64,000 nt of DNA from Sneathiellales bacterium (GTDB lineage Bacteria > Pseudomonadota > Alphaproteobacteria > JANQFL01). A program made the position numbers and the translations under genes. Below the pieces are notes generated by a model. That model did no database searches. It saw only the letters and a list, made by a program, of their open reading frames with translations, and was not told the origin of the DNA. Shown in pieces: positions 45,550 to 56,080 of this stretch. The stretch is from assembly GCA_028277845.1 (NCBI GenBank), contig JANQFL010000055.1:1-64000 (forward strand), read 5' to 3'. Positions within the stretch are counted from its first letter, which is position 1, and the number at the start of each line of letters is the position of its first letter.

Positions 45550-46458
45550 TTGACGCATCGCCGGGCGTTGCGCACGATTTGTCCGTACATCACGAACGGA
45601 AGCGGCAAGGGGTTCGCTTTGTTCAGACGGCGACGCATCCACAGGGTTGGCGTGGCCGCGTGGGCGCTGGCCTGCGTGGTGATGCTGTGTGCACAAAATG
45701 CATTTGCGAAAGACCGCCCGGTCGATCTGGAACTGGTCCTGGCGGTCGACATATCCGGCAGCATCGATCCCGGCGAGGCCCGGCTGCAGCGCGATGGTTA
45801 CATCGCCGCCTTGACGGACAAGCGGGTTCTGGCGGCCATTGGCCAGGGCTTCCACGGCAAAATCGCCGCGACCTATATCGAATGGTCCGGTGCCGACAAG
45901 GTCTGGACCGCGGTGCGCTGGAGCGAAATCGCCTCGGCCCGCGATGCCCGGCTGTTTGCCAAGAAAATCAAGGACGCCCCGTTGATCAGCGGTGTCCGCA
46001 CGTCGATCTCCGGCGCCATCGCCTACGCCCTGCAACTGTTTGACCGCAATGGCTTTTCCGCGCCCCGCCAGGTCATCGACCTGTCCGGCGACGGGCCCAA
46101 CAATCACGGGCCGCTGGTCACGATTGCGCGCGATGCGGCCATGGCCATGAACGTCACCATCAACGGCCTGCCCATCGTCAATCTGCGGCCCAACCGGTTC
46201 GGCTTTCCGTTGCTGCCCGACCTGGATCTCTATTACGAGAATTGCGTCATCGGCGGGCCGGGCGCTTTCATCGTCGTCGCCGAAGGCTTCAACGCGTTTC
46301 CGGCGGCCATCCTGCGCAAACTCATCCTGGAAATCGCCGGACGGAAACCCCGGGATCCCCCGGTTCGCCTGGCCCAGGGGTACCGGCCGCCGCCCTGCGA
46401 CATCGGCGAGCGGCAACTGCGCGAGTATTTCCACAGCAACCCGTTCGGCACGTTCTGA
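45550..46458 (+). CDS. DUF1194 / von Willebrand A-type secreted protein
   Basis: A 302-residue exported protein. A signal peptide follows a basic stretch (about residues 26-53, core VAAWALACVVMLCAQNAFA), and the mature part starts with a VWA-like domain whose metal site reads VDISGSID (about residues 66-73). Later RVRTSISGAI, VIDLSGDGPNN and the ILRKLILEIA C terminus match the DUF1194 family found widely in alphaproteobacteria. Function unknown. The annotated start may be one of several upstream ATGs; a later start near 45619 (FALFRRRR) is also possible. Confidence 0.82.
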   Translation: MTHRRALRTICPYITNGSGKGFALFRRRRIHRVGVAAWALACVVMLCAQNAFAKDRPVDLELVLAVDISGSIDPGEARLQRDGYIAALTDKRVLAAIGQGFHGKIAATYIEWSGADKVWTAVRWSEIASARDARLFAKKIKDAPLISGVRTSISGAIAYALQLFDRNGFSAPRQVIDLSGDGPNNHGPLVTIARDAAMAMNVTINGLPIVNLRPNRFGFPLLPDLDLYYENCVIGGPGAFIVVAEGFNAFPAAILRKLILEIAGRKPRDPPVRLAQGYRPPPCDIGERQLREYFHSNPFGTF

Positions 46459-46574
46459 CGGCCTCGGCCACGGCAATGATTCCTTCGGACACGGTATGAG
46501 CCGCCGACCGCTTGACCCTCTCGGCCCATTGCGCAGCTACACATGGCAAGACTCCGGCCCGGCATGGATATGTA

Positions 46575-46655
46575 ATACGTATAAATAATGTATAATTTTT
46601 TATTTTACATTTTTATTTGACATTAAAAGTTTAATCTCAAATTTTAAGTGTGTTG
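46575..46655. promoter_or_regulatory. AT-rich island upstream of the cys operon
   Basis: About 80 bp of strongly AT-rich DNA in an otherwise GC-rich window. It contains TTGACA (46616-46621), TATAAT near 46589 and an interrupted TTAAAA...TTTTAA inverted pair (46622-46646), plausible promoter and regulator-binding sequences for cysH at 46700. No S-box or other riboswitch is recognised. Confidence 0.45.
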
Positions 46656-46699
46656 TCAGTCGCTTCAACCCGCCGGGCCGCCGCCCGGCCAAGTTTGGG

Positions 46700-47401
46700 A
46701 TGTGTTTCATGGTGGCCGCGCATCGTCTCGCGCATTCCGGCGCCCTGATCGAGAAAGCCGTCAAACGGCGTTTTCCTGGCCGGGTCGCCCTCTCGTCGTC
46801 GTTCGGCACATCGTCCGCGGTCCTGCTGCATCTGGTCTCGCGGATCGATCCGACGGTGCCGGTGTTGTTTCTCAATACGCAAAAACTGTTCGGAGAAACG
46901 CTGCGTTACCGGGATGACTTGATGGGCAGGCTGGGCTTGACGGATGTTCGCGAGTTGGCGCCCCATGCGGAAGACATCGCGGCCCACGACCCCGATGGCA
47001 TGCTGTTCCGGACGCAGCCCGACCTCTGCTGCCATATGCGCAAAACGCTGCCCCTCAACCGCGCCCTGCAGGGCTTCGATGCCTGGATGACGGGCCGGCG
47101 GCAGGAACAGTCGAGCACGCGGTCCGCGTTGAAACCGGTCGAACGGATCGACGGCCGGGTCAAGATCAATCCCCTGGCTCACTGGTCGGGCGATGACATC
47201 GACGCCTACATGGATGCCCACGACCTGCCCCGCCATCCGCTGGAAGCGGACGGCTTCCTCTCCATCGGCTGCATGCCGTGCACCGACCGGGTGGCGCCCG
47301 GCGAGGACGCCCGCGCCGGCCGCTGGCGGGGGTCCGAGAAGTCCGAATGCGGCATTCATCTGCCTTTATCACCATTACCCGCGACCGGAGTACCCGCATG
47401 A
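46700..47401 (+). CDS. cysH: Adenylyl/phosphoadenylyl-sulfate reductase CysH, iron-sulfur type
   Basis: Reduces activated sulfate to sulfite in assimilation. It has 233 residues. The two cysteine pairs of the [4Fe-4S] type are present (C110-C111 and C191-x-x-C194) and the catalytic cysteine is C217 in SECGIH. The CC/CxxC pattern marks the APS-reductase subgroup; Enterobacteria-type PAPS reductases lack it. The start has no clear ribosome binding site, with ATG at 46700 or 46709. Its stop overlaps cysD (ATGA). Confidence 0.9.
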   Translation: MCFMVAAHRLAHSGALIEKAVKRRFPGRVALSSSFGTSSAVLLHLVSRIDPTVPVLFLNTQKLFGETLRYRDDLMGRLGLTDVRELAPHAEDIAAHDPDGMLFRTQPDLCCHMRKTLPLNRALQGFDAWMTGRRQEQSSTRSALKPVERIDGRVKINPLAHWSGDDIDAYMDAHDLPRHPLEADGFLSIGCMPCTDRVAPGEDARAGRWRGSEKSECGIHLPLSPLPATGVPA

Positions 47402-48192
47402 ACCACCTGGATGCCTTGGAAGCCGAAAGTATCTTCATCCTGCGCGAGGCGTATCACCAGCTCAACAAACCGGCCATGTTGTGGTCGGTCGGCAAGGATT
47501 CCAACGTCATGATCTGGCTGGCGCGCAAGGCGTTCGTCGGCGCCATCCCGTTTCCGGTGGTGCACTTGGATACCGGTAAGGAATTCGCCGAGACCTATGC
47601 CTTCCGCGACCGGTATGTCCCCGAATGGGGTCTCGACTTGATCGGCGATGCATGTCCGCCGATCGAAACCGTCGATCCGTCGCTGCCGCCCGCGTCGCGC
47701 TTCGCCGCCCGCAAAAGCCGTGGCCTGACCCAGGCGCTGGAGCGCCACGGCTTCGACGGCATCATCGCCGGCATCCGCCGCGACGAGCAATCGACCCGGG
47801 CCAAGGAACGGGTGTTCAGCCCGCGCGGGGCCGATGGTGTTTGGGATTTCCGTGATCAACCGCCTGAGTTCTGGCATCAGTTCAATGCCCGTGCACCCCG
47901 GGACGCCCATGTCCGCGTGCACCCCCTGCTGCAGTGGACGGAACGGGATATCTGGCTCTACATCCAGCGCGAAGGCATCCCCGTGGTGCCGCTTTACTTC
48001 GCCCGAGACGGCAAGCGATTCCGCTCGCTCGGCGAGGAGGGCATCACCCATCCCATCGACAGCAACGCCGCGACCATCGACGACATCATCGCCGAACTGG
48101 ACGCGACGACGGCACCGGAACGCCAGGGCCGGGCCATGGATCACGAAGCGGAGGACGCCTTCGAGCGCCTGCGCGAAAGCGGCTACATGTAG
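47398..48192 (+). CDS. cysD: Sulfate adenylyltransferase small subunit CysD
   Basis: The ATP-pyrophosphatase-fold subunit that makes APS from sulfate and ATP, 264 residues from the ATG at 47398, which overlaps the cysH stop. The PP-motif region reads [19 protein letters not shown] (about residues 24-42), followed by HLDTGKEF and [19 protein letters not shown]. It acts with the CysN GTPase half encoded 11 bp downstream. Confidence 0.95.
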   Translation: MNHLDALEAESIFILREAYHQLNKPAMLWSVGKDSNVMIWLARKAFVGAIPFPVVHLDTGKEFAETYAFRDRYVPEWGLDLIGDACPPIETVDPSLPPASRFAARKSRGLTQALERHGFDGIIAGIRRDEQSTRAKERVFSPRGADGVWDFRDQPPEFWHQFNARAPRDAHVRVHPLLQWTERDIWLYIQREGIPVVPLYFARDGKRFRSLGEEGITHPIDSNAATIDDIIAELDATTAPERQGRAMDHEAEDAFERLRESGYM

Positions 48193-48202
48193 GACGCTCG
48201 CC

Positions 48203-50083
48203 ATGAACAGCACGATCGAAAATCAGCACGGCGCGCGGCCGTATCCCATCGTCATCGCCGGTCACGTGGATCACGGTAAGTCGACCCTGGTCGGGCGGTT
48301 GCTCTACGAGACCGCCAGCCTGCCCGACGGCAAGCTTGAAGAGCTGAAGCGCACATCGGAAAAGCGCGGCGCCGACATGGAATGGGCTTTCGCCTTGGAT
48401 GCCCTGCAAATGGAGCGCGACCAGGGCATCACCCTGGACACCACGCGGGTTTGGTTCGCATCGGACGCACGGACCTACGTCATCATCGATGCGCCTGGGC
48501 ACAAGGAGTTTCTCCGCAACATGATCACCGGCGCCGCCGCCGCCGACGGTGCCGTGCTGGTCGTCGACGCGGTCGAAGGCTTGAGCGAACAGACCCGTAG
48601 TCACGCCTATCTGCTTGCCCTTCTCGGTGTCCGCCAGGTGGTGGTGGCCGTCAACAAAATCGACAAGGTCGATGGCGGCGAATACCGTTTCGCATCCGTG
48701 CGCGACGATGTCGTCGACTATCTCGGTGGTATCGGGATCGAACCGCACGTCGTTCTGCCGCTGTCGGCCAAGCACGGCCATAATCTGGTTGCGGATCAAA
48801 CGTCGGCGCTGCCATGGTGGTCCGGCCCCAGCCTTTTGGAGGCTCTGGATGCGCTGCCGGTGCGGCCCATTCAGTTGGAGGGCGATTTGCGTTTGCCGGT
48901 ACAGGACCTCTATCGCCGGCCGGACAAACGCCTGATCGTCGGCCGCATCGAACGAGGCCGGGTCCGGGTCGGTGATACTCTCTCGGTGTGGCCCGGTGGG
49001 CGCAGCGCCAAAGTCGTCAGTCTGGAAACGGGCAGCGACGATACCCGCATCGCCGCCGCCGCCGGCCAGTCCATCGCCCTGACCCTGGACGACGAGCTGT
49101 TCGTCGAACGCGGGCATGTGCTGGCGGCAGGCGACCCGCCGGTGGAAGGCAACGCCATCCGGGCGCGCCTCTTTTGGCTCGACCGGACACCGTTGCGTGC
49201 AGGGGACACGCTGACCCTGCGTCTCGCCACCGCATCCCATCAGGTGGTCGTCGAACGGCTCGATACGGTCATCGACGTACAGACCCTCAGTGAACACGAC
49301 GCCGATGCGGTGCCCAACAACGGTATCGCCGATGTGGTCCTGCGCAGCCGCTCCAAGCTGGTATTCGACCTGGCCGAGGGCGGCATCGCCACGGGCCGCG
49401 GCGCCCTGGTGCGCGATGACCGTATCGTCGGCGGCTTCACCGTGGCCCAGGCGGCCGATGTTGCCGACGGCCGGGTGCTGATCCCGGTGGACCATTCGGT
49501 CGGTGCCGGGGAACGGGCGGCCGCCAACGGCCACCAGGGGGGCGTGTTGTGGCTGACCGGCCTGTCCGGTTCCGGCAAGTCGACCCTGGCCATGGCGTTG
49601 CAGCGCCGGCTGTTCGACCGGGGCCAACAGGTGTACGTGCTGGACGGCGACAATATCCGTGGCGGCCTGAACAAGGACCTGGGCTTCAGCCCCGACGACC
49701 GTTCGGAAAACATCCGTCGCATCGCCGAGGCCGCGCGCCTGTTCGCCGATGCCGGTTTCATCGTGGTCACCGCCTTCATTTCGCCCTACCGGGAAGACCG
49801 TCACAACGCCCGCGCCATCATCGGCGACGGCTTCCAGGAGGTCTTCGTCAAGGCCGGACTGGACGCCTGTGAATCCCGCGATCCCAAGGGCCTGTATGTC
49901 CGGGCCCGCAGCGGGGAGATCCCCGAGTTTACCGGTATCACGGCGCCCTATGAGGAACCCCAGGATCCCGATCTGACGGTCGATACCGAGGCCTTGTCGC
50001 TGGATGCGGCGCTCAATGTGTTGATCGGCCAGATCGACCGGGTTTATGCAACCGGTGGCGACCGGGAGCGCGCCTCCGGCTAA
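48203..50083 (+). CDS. cysNC: Fused sulfate adenylyltransferase GTPase and APS kinase (CysN-CysC)
   Basis: A 626-residue bifunctional protein (NodQ-like). The N-terminal EF-Tu-like GTPase has GHVDHGKS at residues 20-27, the DAPGHKEF G3 motif and NKID G4 motif, with a beta-barrel following. From about residue 445 comes an APS kinase with Walker A GLSGSGKS at 453-460, [21 protein letters not shown] and a final [11 protein letters not shown]. It makes APS (with CysD) and then PAPS. PAPS synthesis next to an iron-sulfur type CysH suggests PAPS is also needed for sulfation. Its stop overlaps the converging methyltransferase stop by 4 bp (CTAA). Confidence 0.95.
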   Translation: MNSTIENQHGARPYPIVIAGHVDHGKSTLVGRLLYETASLPDGKLEELKRTSEKRGADMEWAFALDALQMERDQGITLDTTRVWFASDARTYVIIDAPGHKEFLRNMITGAAAADGAVLVVDAVEGLSEQTRSHAYLLALLGVRQVVVAVNKIDKVDGGEYRFASVRDDVVDYLGGIGIEPHVVLPLSAKHGHNLVADQTSALPWWSGPSLLEALDALPVRPIQLEGDLRLPVQDLYRRPDKRLIVGRIERGRVRVGDTLSVWPGGRSAKVVSLETGSDDTRIAAAAGQSIALTLDDELFVERGHVLAAGDPPVEGNAIRARLFWLDRTPLRAGDTLTLRLATASHQVVVERLDTVIDVQTLSEHDADAVPNNGIADVVLRSRSKLVFDLAEGGIATGRGALVRDDRIVGGFTVAQAADVADGRVLIPVDHSVGAGERAAANGHQGGVLWLTGLSGSGKSTLAMALQRRLFDRGQQVYVLDGDNIRGGLNKDLGFSPDDRSENIRRIAEAARLFADAGFIVVTAFISPYREDRHNARAIIGDGFQEVFVKAGLDACESRDPKGLYVRARSGEIPEFTGITAPYEEPQDPDLTVDTEALSLDAALNVLIGQIDRVYATGGDRERASG

Positions 50084-51351
50084 CCGGCGCGGCGGATCAG
50101 CAGGATGTTGAGGGCGTGCAGCACGGCGTAAAGCCGGTCGAAGCGCTGCCTGAACACGAACCAGTCCAGTCCGAGGCCCTTGTGAATGGCGTCCAGGCTG
50201 CGCCGCCCGTCGATCTGAGCCAGTACGGCGGCGGCGCCTTCAGGCAGGTCAAACCGGTGCTTGACCCCGTTGAGATCAACCTGGATACGCTTGCGCCCGG
50301 CCAGGCCCTTGGCCAGTTCGGCGTGGTTGCCGTCGCGTATCACGGGAACGGTGGTCTGGCTGTCCGGCGACGGCGGCAGTCCGCCGGCGCGGTTTGACGG
50401 TACGACGTAGAAGGAATGGGTTTTGATCGTGCCACCCAGGTTTTCCGCCAGCGCACAACGGTCGAGCCACGGCAGGGCCTGCGCCTTGGCCGCCAGGTCG
50501 GTGTCGGTCAGGTAGATCGCCGGGTCGTAGTTGACCGGTTCCACGAAACCGGTAAGCGCCAGGCCGGCGCCCTCCACCAAGGCCGCAACCTGCGGCACCG
50601 TATAGGCCCGGTCGCGGCTGTGCAGGAACAGATCGAACAAACCCGGGTCACCGGCCGTGATGTGGTCGGCCACCAACGTATTGCGCTTCAGCCAGTTGGA
50701 CTCGGGCAGCGACGCCAGCAATGTGCGGGCGGTGGCGACGCGCTCGTCGGGCGGCAGGCCTTCGGGCGACAGCGCCCGCAAGGCGTTCTGCACGGGGTAG
50801 ACGCCGGTCCGTCCCAACGCGCCATAGACCATCAGACCCATGCCGCCGTCGGGCTTGAGCACCGACATCAATGCAGCAAGGCCGGCCGCCGGATCCTCCA
50901 GGTGATGCAACACGCCGCAACAGTCGATGTAGTCGTAAGGACCCGGCGCCAAACCGGCGACGTCCAAAAGCGAACCTTGCAGGAAACGAATGTTGTCCAA
51001 CCCGCGGGCTTCGGCCCGGGTCTGCGCCACTGCCATGCTGGCGGCGGACAGGTCGAGATAGGTGACTTGCGCGGCCGGCGTCCCCAAAGCTTGCGATTCC
51101 CACGCCAGTTGCTGGGCCAGCATGATGGTGCCGTCGCCGGTACCGCCGCCGGCGATCAGCACGTTCAGCGGGGATGACAGATCGCGGCGGCCGCCGAAGA
51201 CATAGTGATCGATCTCCGCCAGGTGGCTCGGCGAACCGGTGATCAACCGCTTGCGTTCGTCGGCCGGGTCGCGCGGCGGGTAGGGCAGGTCCTCGTACTG
51301 CCGGTGCACCAGCCGGTCGCGCCTGGCCTGCCCGTTGTCGGATGCCGTCAT
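50080..51351 (-). CDS. Class I SAM-dependent methyltransferase with C-terminal extension
   Basis: A 423-residue protein. The Rossmann core has motif [18 protein letters not shown] (about residues 63-79), YLDLSAASM after strand 2 and [15 protein letters not shown] for motif IV. The first half ends with a peptidyl-like SAM-MT helix bundle; the last ~110 residues ([32 protein letters not shown]) look like a separate winged or PqqD-like module. The substrate is unknown. The ATG at 51351 lies 7 bp after the quinone oxidoreductase stop, so both are co-transcribed. Confidence 0.82.
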   Translation of the reverse strand: MTASDNGQARRDRLVHRQYEDLPYPPRDPADERKRLITGSPSHLAEIDHYVFGGRRDLSSPLNVLIAGGGTGDGTIMLAQQLAWESQALGTPAAQVTYLDLSAASMAVAQTRAEARGLDNIRFLQGSLLDVAGLAPGPYDYIDCCGVLHHLEDPAAGLAALMSVLKPDGGMGLMVYGALGRTGVYPVQNALRALSPEGLPPDERVATARTLLASLPESNWLKRNTLVADHITAGDPGLFDLFLHSRDRAYTVPQVAALVEGAGLALTGFVEPVNYDPAIYLTDTDLAAKAQALPWLDRCALAENLGGTIKTHSFYVVPSNRAGGLPPSPDSQTTVPVIRDGNHAELAKGLAGRKRIQVDLNGVKHRFDLPEGAAAVLAQIDGRRSLDAIHKGLGLDWFVFRQRFDRLYAVLHALNILLIRRAG

Positions 51352-51358
51352 GCGTGTG

Positions 51359-52336
51359 TCAGTTCGGCGTGATGACCAGTTTGCCGGTGGCCTTGCGGTC
51401 GGCGATGGCGCGCATGGCGTCGACCGCATGGTCCAGGTCGTAGGTCTGCGACACCAGCGGCTTGATCTTGCCGGCGTCGACCCATTGCATCAGGGTCTCG
51501 AAGTTGGCCCGGTTCTGTTGCGGATTGCGGGCGGCGAACGAACCCCAGAACACGCCGACCAGCGAGAAACTTTTCACCAGGGCGTAGTTGATCTTGAACG
51601 CGGGAATGCGGCCCGACGCGAAGCCGATGATCAGAAACCGCCCGCCCCATGCGGTGCAGCGCACGGCGTCGTCGAACACGTCGCCGCCGACCGGATCGTA
51701 GATCACGTCGGCGCCGGCGCCGCCGGTCAGTTCCTTCATGCGGTCGCGTAGGTTTTCCGTCGAATAGTTGATCAATTCGTCGGCGCCGTACTGCTTGGCG
51801 ACCTCCAGTTTTTCGTCGTTCGAGGCGGCGGCGATGACCCGGGCACCGGCGGCCTTGCCCACCTCCACCGCCGACAGTCCGACACCGCCCGAGGCGCCGG
51901 TCACCAGCAGGGTTTCGCCGGCCTGCAACTGGCCGCGGTCGAACAGGGCGTGGTAGGTGGTGCCGTAGGTGATCTGCATCGCGGCTGCGGTGGCATAGTC
52001 GATGGAGTCGTGCAGCTTGTTCACCGTCGCGGCGGGGGCATTGACCTCCTCGGCATAGCCGCCCCAGGGGTGGGTGGCCATGACCCGGTCGCCCACCGCG
52101 ATGTCCTTGACGTTGTCGCCGACCGCGATGACGTCACCGGCGGACTCGGGTCCCGGCGTGAACGGCAAGGGCGGCGTCACCTGGTACTTGCCCTGGACGA
52201 TCAGGATATCGGGGAAATTGACCCCGGCCGCGCGGACCTTGATGCGGACTTCGTTGGGTCCCGGAGCCCGGGCCTCGACATCCTCGATGACCAGGTCGTC
52301 GATTTCACCGAAGGCCTTGCATACGACTGCTTTCAT
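51359..52336 (-). CDS. Zinc-independent quinone oxidoreductase (NADPH:quinone reductase family, MDR superfamily)
   Basis: A 325-residue medium-chain reductase. Substrate-binding N-terminal part with TPGPESAGDVIAVG, then LVTGASGGVGLSAVEVGKAAGA, the NADPH-fold glycine motif (about residues 143-164). The catalytic zinc cysteine pattern of alcohol dehydrogenases is absent, as in quinone reductases and enoyl reductases of this group. The ATG could be 52345 three residues earlier. Confidence 0.9.
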   Translation of the reverse strand: MKAVVCKAFGEIDDLVIEDVEARAPGPNEVRIKVRAAGVNFPDILIVQGKYQVTPPLPFTPGPESAGDVIAVGDNVKDIAVGDRVMATHPWGGYAEEVNAPAATVNKLHDSIDYATAAAMQITYGTTYHALFDRGQLQAGETLLVTGASGGVGLSAVEVGKAAGARVIAAASNDEKLEVAKQYGADELINYSTENLRDRMKELTGGAGADVIYDPVGGDVFDDAVRCTAWGGRFLIIGFASGRIPAFKINYALVKSFSLVGVFWGSFAARNPQQNRANFETLMQWVDAGKIKPLVSQTYDLDHAVDAMRAIADRKATGKLVITPN

Positions 52337-52396
52337 GGTGTGCACCCTTGTTCAGTGTTCGGTTTTGTCTGCTGATACCCCGCGCGGCCTCGGTGG

Positions 52397-53500
52397 TCAA
52401 ATGGCTGAACGTTCGCCGGCCGAAGCAACCCGGACTTCACCGACAAGCAATTCCCGGCGGTTGAGCAACGGCGCGACGGCATAGGCGTTGAGTTGGCACA
52501 GGGCATCATCGGACAGGCCGCCGAAACGGCGCAGCACGGCGATGACCGCCGCCTGAGAGGCGCGGGTGGCGCCGTCGCGTACCTTCAGACCGATGCCCAG
52601 GCCTTTGGCCGGGATGGCCGCGGCGTATACCCCTTCCGCGCCGGTCTTGACCAGGGCGGCGCCGCCGGTCGCTTCCATGATCGCGGTACAGGCCCGGCCA
52701 TGACCGGCCACCATGAAGGGTTCGGCGGCCATGGCGGCGGCGACCCGGCGGCAGGCTTCGGTGAGGGCGGCAGGCAGTCCGTCGGGCTTGCCGAACCGGG
52801 CCATGGCCCGCGCCAACCCCGTCAGCGGCAGGCCGATGGTCGGCAGGGAACAGCCATCGATACCCGCGGCGGCGGACGACAGGTCACACTCGCTCATGTC
52901 CTCGATCGCCGCGCGGACGCGCTGTTGCACCGGATGGTCGGCCTGGGAATAGCCGGCGACGTCTTCTCCCAGGTGTACGGCCGTGGCCATCATGCCCGTG
53001 TGTTTGCCCGAACAGTTGTTGTGCACGTTTTCGGCGTCATTGCGCTGTTCGATCATGGCGTTGGCGGACGCGGTGTGGCTGGGGTAGTGCGCGCCGCATT
53101 CGAGATCGTTGTTATTCAGTCCGACTCGGGCCAGGAGACTTCGTACCGTATCCACATGCGCCAATTCACCGCCATGGGAGGCACACGCCAGGGCGATTTC
53201 CTTGTCGTCGAACGCAAACGCGTCGGCGGTGCCGCTTTCGACCAGGGGCAGGGCCTGGATCGGCTTGATGGCCGAGCGCGGATAGACCGGCCGGTCCACG
53301 TCGCCCCATGCGGCCACCAGCGCACCGGTCTGATCGACCACGGCACAGGCCACATCGTGGGTGCTTTCCACCATGGGTCCACGGGTCGTGACAACAGTGA
53401 ACGGGTCCGCCCCTTCGGGTGGCAACGTCAGCAATCTGTCCAGCTCCTGGGCCGGTAGGTCCGCCCGCGACGGGCTCAGCATGGTCTCGGGGATTGTCAT
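52397..53500 (-). CDS. Class 3 (Rhizobium etli type) L-asparaginase
   Basis: Hydrolyses asparagine to aspartate and ammonia. It has 367 residues of the thermolabile asparaginase II family. Visible elements: RSAIKP with the Ser-x-x-Lys pair S76 and K79, CASHGGE (S108), LECGAHYP, and NNCSGKH with C163 and K166 at the expected zinc site, then a second Cys in IDGCSLPT. It is unrelated to the E. coli enzymes. Its start region is close to the TrmH gene but on the other strand. Confidence 0.88.
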   Translation of the reverse strand: MTIPETMLSPSRADLPAQELDRLLTLPPEGADPFTVVTTRGPMVESTHDVACAVVDQTGALVAAWGDVDRPVYPRSAIKPIQALPLVESGTADAFAFDDKEIALACASHGGELAHVDTVRSLLARVGLNNNDLECGAHYPSHTASANAMIEQRNDAENVHNNCSGKHTGMMATAVHLGEDVAGYSQADHPVQQRVRAAIEDMSECDLSSAAAGIDGCSLPTIGLPLTGLARAMARFGKPDGLPAALTEACRRVAAAMAAEPFMVAGHGRACTAIMEATGGAALVKTGAEGVYAAAIPAKGLGIGLKVRDGATRASQAAVIAVLRRFGGLSDDALCQLNAYAVAPLLNRRELLVGEVRVASAGERSAI

Positions 53501-53573
53501 CTGCGCGTCATTGCCTCATGTTTGCGGGCGCCCGGACGGGGCAGGCAGTATAGGCGACGTCACGGATTTGACC

Positions 53574-54140
53574 ATGCGGGGATTCTTCGGAATCGGAGTC
53601 GAGGGCTTGAGCAAGCCGATGAACGCCGGAAACCTGTTCCGTTCGGCCCATGCCTTCGGCGCCAGTTTCGTCTTCACCATCGATTCGGTGTATTCACGCA
53701 GTCTGGCGAAATCCGATACCAGCAAGACGCCCGAGCACTTGCCGTTCTACCAGTTCGACACCGTCGCCGAACTCGCCTTGCCCGAGCGCTGCGCCCTGGT
53801 CGGAATCGAACTGACCGATGACGCGGTCGAATTGCCGAGTTTTCATCATCCCCTGCGGGCGGCCTATGTTCTGGGCCGCGAGCGGGGCTCCCTCACGCCC
53901 GAACTGGTTGAACGCTGCGACTCGGTCGTCAAAATTCCGACCAAGTTCTGCATCAATGTGGCGACAGCCGGGGCGGTGGTGATGTATGACCGGCTGATCA
54001 GCCGTGGCCGGTTCGCCGAACGGCCGGTCGGATCGCAAGCCCGGGCGGGCGATCTGCCGCAACATGTCCATGGCGGGCCGGTGATCCGCGGCGGTTCGGG
54101 CGTGAAGGGACAGAAAATCGTTGACGATACAACCAAGTGA
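53574..54140 (+). CDS. TrmH-family RNA methyltransferase (SpoU type)
   Basis: A 188-residue SPOUT 2'-O-methyltransferase without an extra RNA-binding domain. N-terminal GLSKPMNAGNLFRSAHAFGASFVFTI (motif 1 with the catalytic Asn and Arg), YVLGRERGSLTPELVERCD (motif 2), and IPTKFCINVATAGAVVMYDR (motif 3, the trefoil-knot SAM site). Target RNA is unknown. The ATG at 53574 is chosen because it starts directly at the domain; the longer frame to 53361 crosses the asparaginase gene. Confidence 0.9.
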   Translation: MRGFFGIGVEGLSKPMNAGNLFRSAHAFGASFVFTIDSVYSRSLAKSDTSKTPEHLPFYQFDTVAELALPERCALVGIELTDDAVELPSFHHPLRAAYVLGRERGSLTPELVERCDSVVKIPTKFCINVATAGAVVMYDRLISRGRFAERPVGSQARAGDLPQHVHGGPVIRGGSGVKGQKIVDDTTK

Positions 54141-54180
54141 TGGTCTGGAAATCAGTATGAGCCGACGTTATTTTAACGCC

Positions 54181-54753
54181 ATGAAAATTTCAGTTTCAAA
54201 ACTTGCCGCCGTATTCGCGCTGGCCGGCGCCGCCCTGGCGGTGGCACCCGCGCATGCTCAGGTCAATCCCGAATTGCTGGGAACGTTCAAGGCCTGGGAA
54301 GCGTACACCTACAAGGAAGGCAAAAGCGCCGTGTGTTTCATGCTCGGGCGGCCGAAATCGACCGCGGCGTTCCGCAACGGCAAGTCCATCAAGAACGTCA
54401 AACGCGGCGACATCTACATTCTCGTCACCCATCGCCCGGCGCAGAACTCCGTCAACGTTGTCAGTATCAATGCCGGTTACCCTTACAAGCTGGGGTCCAA
54501 GGTGAAGATCCGCGTCGACAAGAAAAAGGCGTACCAGATGTTCACCGCCGACGACAAGGCGTTGAAGGAAGGCGCCGCCAACGACACCGCCTGGGCACGC
54601 GACGACACGGACCAGGCGCTGGTCAAAGCCATGCGCGCGGGGAACCGGCTGCGCGTCACCGGCACGTCGCGCCGCGGCACGGAAACCAGGGACACCTATT
54701 CCCTGTCCGGATTTACCGCCGCCCACAAGGCGATCAACAAGGCCTGCAAGTAA
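54181..54753 (+). CDS. Secreted IalB-like protein
   Basis: A 190-residue exported protein with a clean signal peptide (residues 1-26, core [19 protein letters not shown]). The body resembles the invasion-associated locus B family of alphaproteobacteria (a Trp near the N terminus of the mature part, [11 protein letters not shown] and a beta-rich C-terminal domain with [13 protein letters not shown]). Molecular function unknown. ATG at 54157 would lengthen the signal region by eight residues. It lies between a TrmH gene and rlmN. Confidence 0.75.
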   Translation: MKISVSKLAAVFALAGAALAVAPAHAQVNPELLGTFKAWEAYTYKEGKSAVCFMLGRPKSTAAFRNGKSIKNVKRGDIYILVTHRPAQNSVNVVSINAGYPYKLGSKVKIRVDKKKAYQMFTADDKALKEGAANDTAWARDDTDQALVKAMRAGNRLRVTGTSRRGTETRDTYSLSGFTAAHKAINKACK

Positions 54754-54803
54754 GCCGTTGCAGGCCGTATCCACGGGTCGGGTTCCCGTGGGGAGCACAA
54801 ACC

Positions 54804-55985
54804 ATGTCCATCGCAGCGCATTCGGCCAAGGATGCCGCACACACACCTGCCGATCGGCCGCGCAGCCTGATCGGCCTCGACCGCAGCGAACTGGCGGCCG
54901 AACTGGCCGCCGTCGGTGTGCCCGACCGGGCCCTGCGCATGCGGGCCAATCAGTTGTGGCACTGGATCTATCACCGCGGCGCCACCGACTTCGCCGCGAT
55001 GACCACGATCTCCAAGGACTTACGGGCGCTATTGGCGCAGCACTTCACCCTGGACCGGCCCGAAATCACACGCGCCCTCGAGTCCAGCGACGGCACGCGC
55101 AAGTGGCTTCTGAAGTTTTCCGACGGCCAGGAAGCGGAATCGGTACATATCCCCGAGGAAGACCGGGGCGCCTTGTGCGTTTCGAGCCAGGTCGGCTGCA
55201 CCTTGAACTGCACGTTCTGCCACACCGGCACCCAGCGCTTGGTCCGCAATCTCGGACCTGCGGAAATCGTGTCCCAGGTTCTGGTCGCCCGCGACGCCCT
55301 GGCGGAATGGCCGTCGCCCCAGGAAGGCCGCCTGCTCAGCAACATCGTGATGATGGGCATGGGCGAGCCGCTCTACAATTACGACAATGTGGCCAAGGCC
55401 CTGTCCATCGTCATGGACCCGGAAGGCATCGCCCTGTCGCGCCGGCGCATCACCCTGTCCACCGCCGGCGTGGTGCCGATGATCGAGCGCTGCGGCGAGG
55501 AGCTCGCGGTCAATTTGGCCATTTCCCTGCACGCCGTGCGCGACGGTCTGCGCGACGAGATCGTGCCGATCAACAGGAAGTATCCCATCGCCGAACTGCT
55601 CGACGCCTGCCGGCGTTACCCGTCTTCCAGCAACGCCCGGCGCATCACGTTCGAATACGTCATGTTGAAAGACGTGAACGACAGCCCGGCAGAGGCCCGC
55701 GAACTGGTGCGATTGCTGAAAGGCATTCCGGCCAAGGTCAATCTCATTCCGTTCAACCCGTGGCCCGGCGCGCCGTTCGAGCGTTCGCCGCGCAAATCCA
55801 TCGCGGCCTTTGCCCGCATCGTCAACGATGCCGGGTATTCATCGCCCGTGCGCGTCCCGCGCGGCGAGGACATCATGGCCGCCTGCGGACAGTTGAAATC
55901 CGACAGCGTGCGCCTCACCGCACGAGAGCAAAAGGCCCTGTCCAATACTAGCGCAGGCGCGGAAAGCCTTGAATACAAAGCCTGA
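54804..55985 (+). CDS. rlmN: 23S rRNA (adenine-2503) methyltransferase RlmN
   Basis: Radical-SAM enzyme methylating C2 of A2503 in 23S rRNA and A37 of some tRNAs; 393 residues. The iron-sulfur motif C132-x3-C136-xx-C139 is in [12 protein letters not shown], and [14 protein letters not shown] follows. The resolving cysteine near the C terminus is in [10 protein letters not shown]. The Asn-rich [21 protein letters not shown] segment is typical of RlmN. The ATG follows the GGGGAG at the end of the previous intergenic stretch. Confidence 0.95.
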   Translation: MSIAAHSAKDAAHTPADRPRSLIGLDRSELAAELAAVGVPDRALRMRANQLWHWIYHRGATDFAAMTTISKDLRALLAQHFTLDRPEITRALESSDGTRKWLLKFSDGQEAESVHIPEEDRGALCVSSQVGCTLNCTFCHTGTQRLVRNLGPAEIVSQVLVARDALAEWPSPQEGRLLSNIVMMGMGEPLYNYDNVAKALSIVMDPEGIALSRRRITLSTAGVVPMIERCGEELAVNLAISLHAVRDGLRDEIVPINRKYPIAELLDACRRYPSSSNARRITFEYVMLKDVNDSPAEARELVRLLKGIPAKVNLIPFNPWPGAPFERSPRKSIAAFARIVNDAGYSSPVRVPRGEDIMAACGQLKSDSVRLTAREQKALSNTSAGAESLEYKA

Positions 55986-56080
55986 CAGGCGTAAGTGTGA
56001 GGGAGAGTAGCGTAGCCGGTTGCAGACACCATGCGGCGTAGAGGGGCATGAGCGTTTGATTTGCAACGGGAACACAGGTC

